Shown here one piece after another: positions 24,534 to 33,470 of a stretch of 41,437 nucleotides of DNA. This DNA comes from an uncultured Clostridia bacterium (GTDB taxonomy: Bacteria > Bacillota > Clostridia > TANB77 > CAG-508). The stretch's first letter is position 1. Each line of letters begins with the position of its first letter. Made by a program: the position numbers and the translations under genes. Below the pieces are notes generated by a model that saw nothing but the letters and a program-made list of their open reading frames with translations, was not told the origin of the DNA and searched no databases. Location of the stretch: the NCBI GenBank assembly GCA_947596225.1, contig CANQEX010000005.1:1-41437 (forward strand), in the 5' to 3' direction.

Positions 24534-26244
24534 CTCTTCCTCTTAATTGATGAAGTTGAGCAAGTCCAAATCTTTCAGCATTTTCAATTACCATAATATT
24601 ACTATTTGGAACATTTACTCCTACTTCTATAACTGTAGTTGAAACTAAAATATCTATATTTCCATTTTTAAATTCTTCCATAATTGAATCTTTTTCTTTA
24701 GGCTTCATCTTACCATGTAAATACTCTACTCTATAATTTGGAAATATATTTGTTTTATAATTTTCATATATTTCCATTACAGATTTTGCATTTATTTCTT
24801 CATTTTCTTCAACTAGTGGACAAACAATATAACATTGCCTACCATCTTCTATATTTTTAGAAATAAAATTATTTACCCTTTGTTCCATTCCCTTTGTTAC
24901 TGCATAGGTTTCTATTTTTTTTCTGTTTGGAGGTAATTCGTCAATTATAGATATATCTAAGTCACCATAAAGAATTAATGCTAATGTTCTAGGAATTGGA
25001 GTTGCTGTCATAACTAAAACATCTGGATTATTTCCTTTTTCTACTATTGTAGCTCTTTGCCTAACACCAAATCTGTGTTGTTCATCTGTAACAACTAAGC
25101 CTAGTTTTTTAAACACAACATTTTCTTCAAGTAATGCATGTGTTCCAATTATTATATCAATTTCTCCTAATTGCAATTTATCTAATATTTCTTGTTTTTT
25201 CTTTTTAGAAATACCACTTATTAATAATTCACATTTAATTCCTGTTTCTTTTAATATTTCATTAAATGTTTCTAAATGCTGAGTTGCAAGTATTGCTGTA
25301 GGTGCCATAATTGCAACTTGATATCCAGACTTTACAGCTTTATAAGCAGACATTAATGCTACCACAGTTTTACCTGAACCTACATCTCCTTGTAAAAGCC
25401 TATTCATTGGCTTTGAACTTTCCATATCATCTTCTATTTCTTCTAAAACTCTTAATTGTGCTTTTGTAAGTTTAAAAGGTAAAATATTTATTACATCTGA
25501 TAATTTTACATCTTTACTAAAACTTATGCCAGATTTTTTTGTTTCATATTTATTTTTTAAAGTTAATAAAGAAATTTGCATAGAAAATAATTCTTCAAAA
25601 ACTAATCTTTTTCTAGCTAAATTAAAATTAGCAAAATTATCTGGAAAATGTATTTGTTTTATTGCAGTATTGTAATCATATAATTTAAGTTCATCTATTA
25701 TATAAGTTGGTAAAGTTTCTTCTAATTTTCCTTCTATTTCATTTAAACCATTTTCTATAATTTTTCTAATTACATTTTGTGATAAATTATATGTAAGAGG
25801 ATATATTGGAATTATTTTACCTGTATTTTTATTTAAATCTTCTTGTTCATAAACAGGTGATTGCATTTCAAACTTTCCATATTTTCTAGACACTTTTCCA
25901 TAAAATTTATATCTTATGTTTTGTTTAAAAATATTTTTTAAGTATGGTTGATTATACCAAGTTATTTGACAACTTCCAGTTTCATCTCTAACTATAAGTT
26001 TATATAATGTTAAATTTCCTCTTATTTTTATTTCATTAATTCTTCCTGTTGGAAATGCACATATTAAAGCTTCTTCTCCATCTACAAGTTCAGAAATACT
26101 TTTAGCTTTTCCTCTATCTTCATAATTACGTGGAAAATATGTAATTAAATCTTTTAAATTATAAATACCCAATTTATTTAAAAGAGTAGCACGATTAGGT
26201 CCTACTCCTTTTACGTATTTTATTTCTTTATTTAAATCTATCAT
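24478..26244 (-). CDS. recG: ATP-dependent DNA helicase RecG, N-terminal part (before frame break)
   Basis: A 588-codon frame covering the wedge/OB domain (residues about 1-230, with ITYFPRNYEDRG and GSCQITWYNQPYL) and most of the two helicase lobes. Walker A is RLLQGDVGSGKTVVA, followed by MAPTAILATQH, DEQHRFG (DExH box) and VMTATPIPRTLAL. It ends in motif VI, QLRGRVGR, after which the frame runs into RRISIILYFKIPRKF and stops. Skipping the C of CGG restores GRVGRGEYQSYC. RecG remodels stalled forks and Holliday junctions. The start has GAGG 6 nt upstream and lies 11 bp after the 819-residue gene. Confidence 0.9.
   Translation of the reverse strand: MIDLNKEIKYVKGVGPNRATLLNKLGIYNLKDLITYFPRNYEDRGKAKSISELVDGEEALICAFPTGRINEIKIRGNLTLYKLIVRDETGSCQITWYNQPYLKNIFKQNIRYKFYGKVSRKYGKFEMQSPVYEQEDLNKNTGKIIPIYPLTYNLSQNVIRKIIENGLNEIEGKLEETLPTYIIDELKLYDYNTAIKQIHFPDNFANFNLARKRLVFEELFSMQISLLTLKNKYETKKSGISFSKDVKLSDVINILPFKLTKAQLRVLEEIEDDMESSKPMNRLLQGDVGSGKTVVALMSAYKAVKSGYQVAIMAPTAILATQHLETFNEILKETGIKCELLISGISKKKKQEILDKLQLGEIDIIIGTHALLEENVVFKKLGLVVTDEQHRFGVRQRATIVEKGNNPDVLVMTATPIPRTLALILYGDLDISIIDELPPNRKKIETYAVTKGMEQRVNNFISKNIEDGRQCYIVCPLVEENEEINAKSVMEIYENYKTNIFPNYRVEYLHGKMKPKEKDSIMEEFKNGNIDILVSTTVIEVGVNVPNSNIMVIENAERFGLAQLHQLRGRVGRRRISIILYFKIPRKF
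24522..24528 (-). other. +1 frame break in recG (CGU CGG A)
   Basis: The zero frame reads CGU (24528-24526) then CGG (24525-24523). Skipping one base gives GGA (24524-24522) and restores conserved RecG motif VI. A purine-rich AGGA lies 12 nt upstream (24538-24541). The context matches the break in copA at 10563-10569. Confidence 0.75.
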
Positions 26245-26255
26245 AAGAACCTCAT

Positions 26256-28715
26256 TTATTTTAAAATATCTTCTTCTTTTGTTTTAGATATTTCAACTTG
26301 CTTTGCTAATTCTTGTATTTCTTCTATTTGTTCTTCTGAGTATTTTTCTTCATTTTGCAAATCGAAAAACTTTATTATACTATTTGCCCAACCAGTATGT
26401 ATAATCTTTTTTATTTCTTTATTTTTTTGTTTATTTAATTCAATTAAAACACTTCTATCAACTTTTTTATTTACTATTAAGTCATTTTTTATTTTATCAA
26501 ATAAATTTTCTTCTAATATATAAGTTGCAGCCCCATATGCAGGTTTATTATTTTTATCATATAATTTTTCAATTACATATTTCTGTTCATTTGGTAAATA
26601 AAATATTATAGTTCCATCTGTTAAATACTCTTGAGTATAATCTTTATCAATATTTGCAATTAAATTCCATCTCGCACAAGGATCTGTAATATGTTTATTA
26701 GTAACTACAGGATTTGAACCACCACCAATATGATTTCTAGTACCATTATTAGTAGCAGTTTTTGTATCATCTATTTTATCCATATAAGATATTAGTCTTT
26801 CTCTAATTTCTTTATCTTCTTGATCCATTGAAGGAAATGTACTATAAATTAAAACTAATTTTTGAGTTTCACTTAAATTTCCATCTTTTAAAACACTTTC
26901 AATTGCATTTTCATCTATTATTCCATCATTATATAATTTTCTAGCATCTAATGGCTTTAATTCACCAGTTGCATATAAATCATTAATAGCAGTAGGTCCA
27001 ACAAAATCAACTAATACCTCAATATGTATTAACCCCATTCTATATAAATCATATAATTTATCTTCTTCAAGAAGTTCTAATGATTGGTCTAATATATTTG
27101 AACTAACTTCTATTTGTCTTTCTTTTATTTTAGAGTCTAATTCATCTAATACTTTTTTATTATCTTTATTCTCTCTTCTTAATCTAGCTTCTGCTAATGT
27201 TTCATCTATTTTTAATGCTTTAAAAATTTTCCTATATTTATCAAATTCTTCTTTTTTACTAGGATCTAAATAAAGTTTAACTAATTTTTCAGCTGAAGTC
27301 ATAGAAGTTGCATCAAAATCAGTAAAATTATCTTGCAAAAATCTTATATTATCAACTGAAAATTTTTCTTTATTATACATTTCTAATACATTTTCATTTT
27401 TTATTATACCTTTTGATAGTAAATATAAAACCTGTCTATCAGTAAAATATTTTTTAAAATCTATAACTGAACCCATTCTTGAAATATTTACTAAATCATT
27501 TTCAACTAAATATTCTAAAGCATCTGGCTGTTTAGTAATTAAAGTTGCTAATTCCTCACTTGTAAAATTCATAATTTTTAAGAAATCTTCTTTACTAAAC
27601 ATTGATATTGGAACTATTCCGTTTAAAACATCATTTCTTAAATTATCTATCTCTTCATCATCATAAAACCTTTTATTAATAAAATGTTTTTCTAAAAAAG
27701 AAATAAATTTTTCTATAGTTTTATAATTAACTAAACCTTCTTCCATTTCAACTATAGTTTGTTTATTTTTTAATAATGTTCCTACTTTTCTTGAAAATTC
27801 TTTTATTTTTAGATAATTATCATAATCATAACTATTATCTTGATTCCTATTATCTCGATTCCTATTATAAAAAAGGCATCTTATATTTATTATATTTGAT
27901 AATAGTAACATTTTATCTACATCTATGTATGCTGTGTTATTAATTATTGTTTCATTCAAATCTTCATGTGCAAAAGCATTTCCACCTCCATTTTTTTCAA
28001 TAAGTTCTTCAATTTCTTTTCGTTGACTTTCTGTTAAATCTTTATTAATTTTTAATTTTTTATATACATTATTTGCAAGTAAATTTGCTAAATTTGGATA
28101 TACAAAAAATTTTAGCATATCACTTGGAGTAAATGGATCAAAAACATTATCTAATCCAATAGTTTCATCTATCTGTTTAAATCTTTTATCATTCTCTTCT
28201 TTTCTCTTTTTTAAAAAATTATTATTTCCAAAATATTCTTGTGAATTTACTATAGCTTCTATTTGATATTGTTCATCTTTTAAAGAAAATCTAGGAACAA
28301 CAATATCTACGTTTTTTAATAAATCCCTTGCAAAATAAAAAGATGCACGTTTATCTCTTTTTTTATTAGGAAATGCAACTAAAGAGTTTAACCCTTCCTT
28401 ATTTCCTTCAGCAATATCTCTTGCTATAAAACCAGTCATAGCAAAAACATATATTTCTTTATCAATAATGTGTTGATATTTATCTAATATTTTTATAAAA
28501 TCTTGAATTGTACCTTTATTTTGCATATTTTTAATTTCTTCTTCAAATTCAGAAACTTCTTTTTCACTTGCATTATATACATAAGTTTGCCTTAGCATAC
28601 CTTCTGTTTTTAAATCTTCTTCATTATGGTATGTTTTATACATTAGAAGTGTTGGTATTCCTACCTTTTCGATAATTTCAATTATACTCATTTTTTTTAT
28701 TTTTTCTGTTTTCAT
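26256..28715 (-). CDS. large helical hypothetical protein (819 residues)
   Basis: No family is recognised. The protein is soluble, with no signal peptide or membrane segment. Residues about 1-330 are charged and helical. Residues about 370-650 look like a chain of short helical units, with recurring forms such as LYRMGLIHIEVLVDFVG and LYATGELKPLDARKL, which suggests an alpha-solenoid. A Gly/Asn linker (NNGTRNHIGGGSNPV) separates a C-terminal domain of about 130 residues (CARWNLIANIDKDY...HTGWANSIIKFF). AGGA lies 11 nt before the ATG. It is tightly packed with recG (11 bp) and the 275-residue gene (12 bp). A scaffold role is a guess. Confidence 0.75.
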   Translation of the reverse strand: MKTEKIKKMSIIEIIEKVGIPTLLMYKTYHNEEDLKTEGMLRQTYVYNASEKEVSEFEEEIKNMQNKGTIQDFIKILDKYQHIIDKEIYVFAMTGFIARDIAEGNKEGLNSLVAFPNKKRDKRASFYFARDLLKNVDIVVPRFSLKDEQYQIEAIVNSQEYFGNNNFLKKRKEENDKRFKQIDETIGLDNVFDPFTPSDMLKFFVYPNLANLLANNVYKKLKINKDLTESQRKEIEELIEKNGGGNAFAHEDLNETIINNTAYIDVDKMLLLSNIINIRCLFYNRNRDNRNQDNSYDYDNYLKIKEFSRKVGTLLKNKQTIVEMEEGLVNYKTIEKFISFLEKHFINKRFYDDEEIDNLRNDVLNGIVPISMFSKEDFLKIMNFTSEELATLITKQPDALEYLVENDLVNISRMGSVIDFKKYFTDRQVLYLLSKGIIKNENVLEMYNKEKFSVDNIRFLQDNFTDFDATSMTSAEKLVKLYLDPSKKEEFDKYRKIFKALKIDETLAEARLRRENKDNKKVLDELDSKIKERQIEVSSNILDQSLELLEEDKLYDLYRMGLIHIEVLVDFVGPTAINDLYATGELKPLDARKLYNDGIIDENAIESVLKDGNLSETQKLVLIYSTFPSMDQEDKEIRERLISYMDKIDDTKTATNNGTRNHIGGGSNPVVTNKHITDPCARWNLIANIDKDYTQEYLTDGTIIFYLPNEQKYVIEKLYDKNNKPAYGAATYILEENLFDKIKNDLIVNKKVDRSVLIELNKQKNKEIKKIIHTGWANSIIKFFDLQNEEKYSEEQIEEIQELAKQVEISKTKEEDILK

Positions 28716-28727
28716 ACTATTTTTTTC

Positions 28728-29555
28728 CTAACTTAAATAATTATATACTTTTCCCACTTCAGATTTAAATGGATTTTCATTCACAAAAATTTCTTTATCT
28801 TTTATTTGATTTAAAAATTTTTCTTTATTTGTTTCATCATTTGTAAGTAGAATTGCAATATTTTTATTTTCATCTGAATTTATAACTTGTATTGCTTCAT
28901 CTATTGAGTCTTCATAAATAACTTCTAATTCAAATTCATTTTCATTTGCATATATATATATTGCTTCTTGAAGTTTTTCTAATTTTTCTGAATCACAATA
29001 CAAGCCTATATTATTATATGGATAAAACTTTACATTTTCTTCATTTAGCATTTGGTAAATTGTAGTATCTCCAATAACAATTATTTGATCATAAAATGTT
29101 TTTACTTTATTTAGTTCTTTCAAAGAAAATTCATCAAATTTATAAATTAAATTAAATATTTTATATTCTTCCAAAAGCCCATTTATAATTTTTAATAATA
29201 TTTCATTTACCCCTAACATAAATTGTTGATAAATTAATAATACTTTTGTTCTTTGAGTTATTGCTTGTAAGCATATATGTAATGTTAAATATGGATCACC
29301 TCTATAAATAACAATTTTTCTTTCATCATCATTTAAAACACATTCATTATTTCTATAATTTTCTACAATTTCTAATAATTCTTTTATTTTTATTTGTTTT
29401 TTATTATGTTTTACATCTTCTTTATTAGCATCTAATATTTGGCTACTATTTTTTATCAAAGTTTCTTTTAATTTGTCTAATATTTCATTTAACATACTAT
29501 TAGGCAATGTATACCTAGAAACAGGTTCAAAAATTTTATCGTTTATTTTTTCCAT
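28728..29555 (-). CDS. degenerate aldehyde-dehydrogenase-superfamily (ProA-like) protein
   Basis: A 275-residue protein. The N-terminal stretch LNEILDKLKETLIKNSSQILDANKEDVKH resembles the start of gamma-glutamyl phosphate reductase (ProA) when read in segments, and IVIYRGDPYLTLHICLQAI and the end IFVNENPFKSEVGKV keep the order seen in that superfamily. It is far shorter than ProA (about 415 residues), and no catalytic-Cys motif is visible, so an enzymatic role is unlikely. It may be a pseudoenzyme partner of the 819-residue protein encoded 12 bp downstream. The start has only a weak ribosome site. The homology is a reading by eye and should be treated as tentative. Confidence 0.6.
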   Translation of the reverse strand: MEKINDKIFEPVSRYTLPNSMLNEILDKLKETLIKNSSQILDANKEDVKHNKKQIKIKELLEIVENYRNNECVLNDDERKIVIYRGDPYLTLHICLQAITQRTKVLLIYQQFMLGVNEILLKIINGLLEEYKIFNLIYKFDEFSLKELNKVKTFYDQIIVIGDTTIYQMLNEENVKFYPYNNIGLYCDSEKLEKLQEAIYIYANENEFELEVIYEDSIDEAIQVINSDENKNIAILLTNDETNKEKFLNQIKDKEIFVNENPFKSEVGKVYNYLS

Positions 29556-29645
29556 ATTTTTACTCTATCGTATATACCTTTCTTTAAATTTATATTAAAT
29601 ATTTTATCATTTTAAGCCAAACATTTCAATATCTACATAATAAAA

Positions 29646-29673
29646 TACTCTGTAATTTGCAAATTACAGAGTA
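29646..29673. terminator. palindromic hairpin after gerW
   Basis: A perfect 28-nt palindrome: TACTCTGTAATTTG (29646-29659) and its complement up to 29673. On the minus strand TTTTATT follows, which suits termination after gerW. Confidence 0.75.
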
Positions 29674-29679
29674 TAAATT

Positions 29680-30231
29680 TTATTCATCATTTTCTGAAAA
29701 ATATTCTTCACTTTCTACTTTATTTTCAAGTTCTTCTTCATCAGTAGTAGTTGGAATATTCTTAATCTTTCTATTTTTTGGTTGTTTTTCAATATCTTTA
29801 TTTTTATTATTTTTATTTGAGTCTATAGTTTTATCAACTATCATATTAGCTTTTTCCATTAAATCTGGAACATAGTCCATAAGTTTATCTATTGCAGAGG
29901 TATGTTCTATTGGTAATACTTTTATTGAATCTTTTGAAACAGTTACAAATGCAACAGGATTTATAGATATTCCAGCTCCACTACCTCCACCAAAAGGTAA
30001 TCTATATTGTACTTCCTCTTCTTTATCTTTTTTCTTGTATTCATCTATTGTTTCGCCCTTAAATTCACTTCCTCCAGCAGCAAAACCGAAAGAAACTTTT
30101 GATATAGGTATTATCATCATTCCATTAGCTACTTCTATTGGTTCACCTATTATTGTATTTACATCAACCATATCTTTAATACTATTCATGGCAGTTTCCA
30201 TTAAAATTTCTATTGGATGTTGTTCACTCAT
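29680..30231 (-). CDS. ytfJ: GerW family sporulation protein (YtfJ)
   Basis: A 183-residue protein of the GerW/YtfJ family, starting HPIEILMETAMNSIKDMVDVNTIIGEPIEV (in segments) with IPISKVSFGFAAGGSEF and the glycine-rich FGGGSGAGISINPVAFV, all conserved in the family. In Bacillus it is made in the forespore and affects germination; the same role is likely here. The C-terminal 55 residues are charged and low-complexity (NKNNKNKDIEKQPKN), longer than usual. GAGG precedes the ATG. DUF2953 (ytfI), its usual neighbour, lies about 2.5 kb upstream, with an ABC-2 exporter inserted between. Confidence 0.93.
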   Translation of the reverse strand: MSEQHPIEILMETAMNSIKDMVDVNTIIGEPIEVANGMMIIPISKVSFGFAAGGSEFKGETIDEYKKKDKEEEVQYRLPFGGGSGAGISINPVAFVTVSKDSIKVLPIEHTSAIDKLMDYVPDLMEKANMIVDKTIDSNKNNKNKDIEKQPKNRKIKNIPTTTDEEELENKVESEEYFSENDE

Positions 30232-30293
30232 AATTTTACCTCTTTCTAAAATTTGTTTATAATATTATTTCCAATAAAAATTTTATTATGCAT

Positions 30294-31931
30294 TTAATAT
30301 ATTTTTGAAAAAATTTTATAATTGTTTTTATTTATATATTTATTTATAAAATAATTTAATATTACAAATACTATAAAATTAATTATTAAAAAAATCTTTA
30401 TACTATTTATGAAATTGCCAATTAAAAGTATTATTCCTCCAAGCAGTAATGTATAAAATAATTCATACATTACATTTGTATTTTGTTTCATCATTGTATA
30501 TTCATTATCCCATGTAATTTGAGGTTTATTTAAATCAATCAATAATTTTACTTTTTCTCCTATAAAATTTATTTGTATTAATAAAATTAATAAAAGAATT
30601 GAATATATTATATTTTTAGTACACATATAATAAAAAGTCGTTACTAATATGGTAGAGATTGAATTTGTTGTAAGTCCTAAAAATGTTTTTAATTTAAATT
30701 GCTTTATTAAATTTATAGGAATATATTTTGTTATAATAGCATTTTTACTCTCTTTTGAAATAGCTATTATTGAAGTAAAATTCATCATATAACAAACTTG
30801 TCCTATACCTATAAACATTGCAATTCCCATTGTGGAAGAAGCTATTTCATTTAATTTTTGCCATAAATTAAGTCCAACAAAATTTGCAAATCCTACTAAA
30901 AATAATATTATTAAAAACATACTTAAAGGATAAGCAATTGGCATAATTATACATTGTATAAAAAATATAGGTGTTCTTAATAAGATTTTTATTTCCTTTT
31001 TTATATATGAAATACTTTTATTTTTTCTTTTAAAATCTTTTATCATTAATTGTTTATTATTTTTTATTGTATTTTTATTACTATTTATTGAAGCTCCAAT
31101 AGCACCTTTTAAATATATTTTTGAAATAATATAAATAATTAATATATATGTAATTATATTTTCAGCAAAATATAAAACTAAATTCTTGAAACCATTAATA
31201 TTATTGTAGTTAAGTAATGTATTCATTATTGGTTTTATTAATATAAAATAGTTAGCTATTTCTTCAGCAATTCCATTAGTTTTTAAAACAATTTCTGTAA
31301 TAGACTGTATAGAAAAATTATCTATTGAATTAAATGTTGAAGTTATAAAAGTTAGAATAAATATAGACAAAATTACAGTTATATAAATTACTTTACTTTT
31401 ATTTTTTATAAAGTTAGTAAATCTCATTATAATTGATATTACTAATGAAGAAATCAATATTGGTATTATTGGTAATATAAGTAATATTAATATCATATAA
31501 AAATAAAATAGAATTCCAACATGTGTAAGTAATCCATATATAATCATTGGTATACCAAGCATTATTAATTCCATTTCATATTCTGAAATAACCATATATA
31601 TTATTTTAGAATTTAGTATATCAATGCTTTTTATAGGCATTCTAAGCAAGATTTTTAAATCTTTAGAAAAATATAATACATTTAAACTTTCAAAAATACT
31701 TTTTGCAAATAATATCAAAAAATTAAATAACAGTAATATGTTTACAAAAGTATATGCTTGATTTATTTGAATTAGCTTTTTGGTTACATATATACTTACA
31801 GCTATCATTATTCCTGCTATGTAAAAAAATACTATCAAAAAAGCTAAAAAAGATAATACCATTTCTTTTTTGCTTTTTAATCTATTTCCTCTTTTTGAAT
31901 TTTTTAAAATTACACTTGTTAAATTTTTCAT
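30294..31931 (-). CDS. ABC-2 type exporter permease
   Basis: A 545-residue membrane protein with about a dozen hydrophobic segments and a long N-terminal loop (NSKRGNRLKSKKEM). It is the permease partner of the ATPase encoded 4 bp upstream (31936-32658). The size and layout (two blocks of six helices) match ABC-2-type permeases of the YthQ/NatB kind. Substrate unknown. GAGGG precedes the ATG. Confidence 0.85.
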   Translation of the reverse strand: MKNLTSVILKNSKRGNRLKSKKEMVLSFLAFLIVFFYIAGIMIAVSIYVTKKLIQINQAYTFVNILLLFNFLILFAKSIFESLNVLYFSKDLKILLRMPIKSIDILNSKIIYMVISEYEMELIMLGIPMIIYGLLTHVGILFYFYMILILLILPIIPILISSLVISIIMRFTNFIKNKSKVIYITVILSIFILTFITSTFNSIDNFSIQSITEIVLKTNGIAEEIANYFILIKPIMNTLLNYNNINGFKNLVLYFAENIITYILIIYIISKIYLKGAIGASINSNKNTIKNNKQLMIKDFKRKNKSISYIKKEIKILLRTPIFFIQCIIMPIAYPLSMFLIILFLVGFANFVGLNLWQKLNEIASSTMGIAMFIGIGQVCYMMNFTSIIAISKESKNAIITKYIPINLIKQFKLKTFLGLTTNSISTILVTTFYYMCTKNIIYSILLLILLIQINFIGEKVKLLIDLNKPQITWDNEYTMMKQNTNVMYELFYTLLLGGIILLIGNFINSIKIFLIINFIVFVILNYFINKYINKNNYKIFSKIY

Positions 31932-31935
31932 ATAT

Positions 31936-32658
31936 TTATCCCTCTATAATTTTTAAAAATGACTCTTCAAGTGATGAATTTGATTTATATTTTTCTTTTA
32001 ATTCATCACATGTTCCAACAAATATAATTTTGCCTTTATCTATTACAGCAATTTTATCACATATTTTTTCTGCTACTTCTAATACATGTGTAGAAAAGAA
32101 AACTGTATTACCTTGTTTTGCATGTTCTTTCATAAGATTTTTTAAAACATATGATGCTTTTGGATCTAGTCCTGTCATAGGTTCATCTAATATCCAATTT
32201 TTGGGATTATGTAGTAAAACACTAATTATAAGCAATTTTTGTCTCATTCCATGTGAATAACTTTCGATTCTATCTCTCAAAACATCTTCTATTCCAAATT
32301 CATTAGCTAATTTTTTTACTTTTTCTAATCGAGTATTTTCAGAAATTTCATAAACATCTCCTATAAAATTTAAGTATTCTAATCCTGTTAATTTTTCAAA
32401 AACATCTGGTGTATCTGGTACAAAACCAAATTGTTTTTTTGCTTCAATTGGATTTTCTTTTATACTTTTGCCATCAATTAATATATCGCCTTCATCTATA
32501 TTTAATATACCTGTTATCATTTCTATTGTTGTTGTTTTTCCAGCACCATTTGGTCCAATAAATCCAAAAACAATTCCATTATCTACTGTAAAATTAATAT
32601 TATCTATAACTTTTATTCCTTTTACATATGACTCTGTTACATTTTTTATTTCAATCAT
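31936..32658 (-). CDS. ABC transporter ATP-binding protein
   Basis: A 240-residue ATPase: Walker A GPNGAGKTT, a Q-loop at FGFVPDTPD, signature SYSHGMRQK (an SHG form of LSGGQ), Walker B NWILDEPMTGLDP and the switch His in FFSTHVLEVAE. It would energise the permease encoded 4 bp downstream. Its own ATG (32656-32658) has only a poor ribosome site; a ten-codon leader frame preceded by AGGAGG ends in a stop that overlaps this ATG (ATGA), so translation may be coupled. A promoter is predicted at 32709-32737. Confidence 0.92.
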   Translation of the reverse strand: MIEIKNVTESYVKGIKVIDNINFTVDNGIVFGFIGPNGAGKTTTIEMITGILNIDEGDILIDGKSIKENPIEAKKQFGFVPDTPDVFEKLTGLEYLNFIGDVYEISENTRLEKVKKLANEFGIEDVLRDRIESYSHGMRQKLLIISVLLHNPKNWILDEPMTGLDPKASYVLKNLMKEHAKQGNTVFFSTHVLEVAEKICDKIAVIDKGKIIFVGTCDELKEKYKSNSSLEESFLKIIEG

Positions 32659-32687
32659 CTCAAATTTTGTATGATTTTATTTACCAT
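32655..32687 (-). CDS. possible leader peptide coupled to the ABC ATPase
   Basis: ATG at 32685-32687 opens ten codons (MVNKIIQNLR) whose TGA stop overlaps the ATG of the ATPase gene as ATGA. AGGAGG lies at 32691-32696, only 3 nt before the leader ATG, closer than ideal. The strong site and the overlap suggest coupling, but such a short frame could be chance. Confidence 0.35.
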   Translation of the reverse strand: MVNKIIQNLR

Positions 32688-32708
32688 ACTCCTCCTTTTA
32701 TATATTTT

Positions 32709-32737
32709 TTTATAATTATATCATAACTATTATTCAA
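32709..32737 (-). promoter_or_regulatory. predicted promoter of the ABC-2 exporter genes
   Basis: TTGAAT (32732-32737), 17 nt, TATAAA (32709-32714) on the minus strand. Confidence 0.5.
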
Positions 32738-32745
32738 CTATAAAA

Positions 32746-33369
32746 TTAATTCTTTATTTTTCTATAGTTTTTTATAAAAATTAATAATCGTAATGTATTA
32801 AAACTTAATTTAGTATTTAGATAAAGTTTAAAAACATTTTTATTAGTATATTTTGGTGTAATTTTATATTTATAATTTTCATCTTTGTATTTTTTTATTG
32901 AGCTTCTTAAAATTATAGAGATAATAATTGATATTGTAGGTATAGTAAATGTTGTAACAAGTGAGTTTTCAGTTCCAAAAGATAAATCTAAATTTAAATT
33001 AGTAATTACTGGCTTTAAATATCTAACATTTACAATATCTTTATTACTTCTTAATAATTTTATATTTTCAAATAAATCATAAACTAATCTATCATTTTTT
33101 TTAATTTTTTCTTCAAAATTAAATGGAATTTTAAATTTAAAAATTTGAATATAATCTTTATAAATATATATATTTATAAGTTTTATAAATTTTAAAATAT
33201 ATATTTGCATACTTAATGATAAATTTTTTACACAAATATTTTTTTCATATTCATCATTATATGAAATATCACATTTTTCAATATTTAAAATTATTTTTGA
33301 AAAAATTACAGAAATTATAAAAAAATATATTAATAATATAATAACTAAAACTACTGTTATAGATAACAT
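32746..33369 (-). CDS. DUF2953 protein (YtfI-like)
   Basis: A 207-residue protein with one N-terminal membrane helix (residues about 3-28), a long charged middle part and a second hydrophobic segment (FTIPTISIIISIILRS). It ends in the basic YKITPKYTN and LSFNTLRLL pattern of the DUF2953 family. In spore-formers this gene usually precedes gerW (ytfI-ytfJ), and gerW is indeed two genes downstream here. A sporulation role is therefore likely; the biochemical function is unknown. AAGGGG precedes the ATG. Confidence 0.72.
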   Translation of the reverse strand: MLSITVVLVIILLIYFFIISVIFSKIILNIEKCDISYNDEYEKNICVKNLSLSMQIYILKFIKLINIYIYKDYIQIFKFKIPFNFEEKIKKNDRLVYDLFENIKLLRSNKDIVNVRYLKPVITNLNLDLSFGTENSLVTTFTIPTISIIISIILRSSIKKYKDENYKYKITPKYTNKNVFKLYLNTKLSFNTLRLLIFIKNYRKIKN

Positions 33370-33432
33370 TAATACCCCTTAAAATTTATATATTTTAATT
33401 TTATTATTAATGTATTTCATACAAATATACAA

Positions 33433-33470
33433 AAAACTGAGATTTTAATAATATTTAAAATCTCAGTTTT
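33433..33470 (-). terminator. rho-independent terminator of scpA
   Basis: AAAACTGAGATTTTA (33433-33447) pairs perfectly over 15 bp with 33456-33470, with a TTTTTT run on the minus strand. The base of the stem overlaps the scpA stop codon. Confidence 0.85.

Noticed and set aside
31754..32260. Plus-strand open frame opposite the ABC-2 exporter
   Set aside because: It is antisense to clear Walker B and signature motifs and has no start signal.
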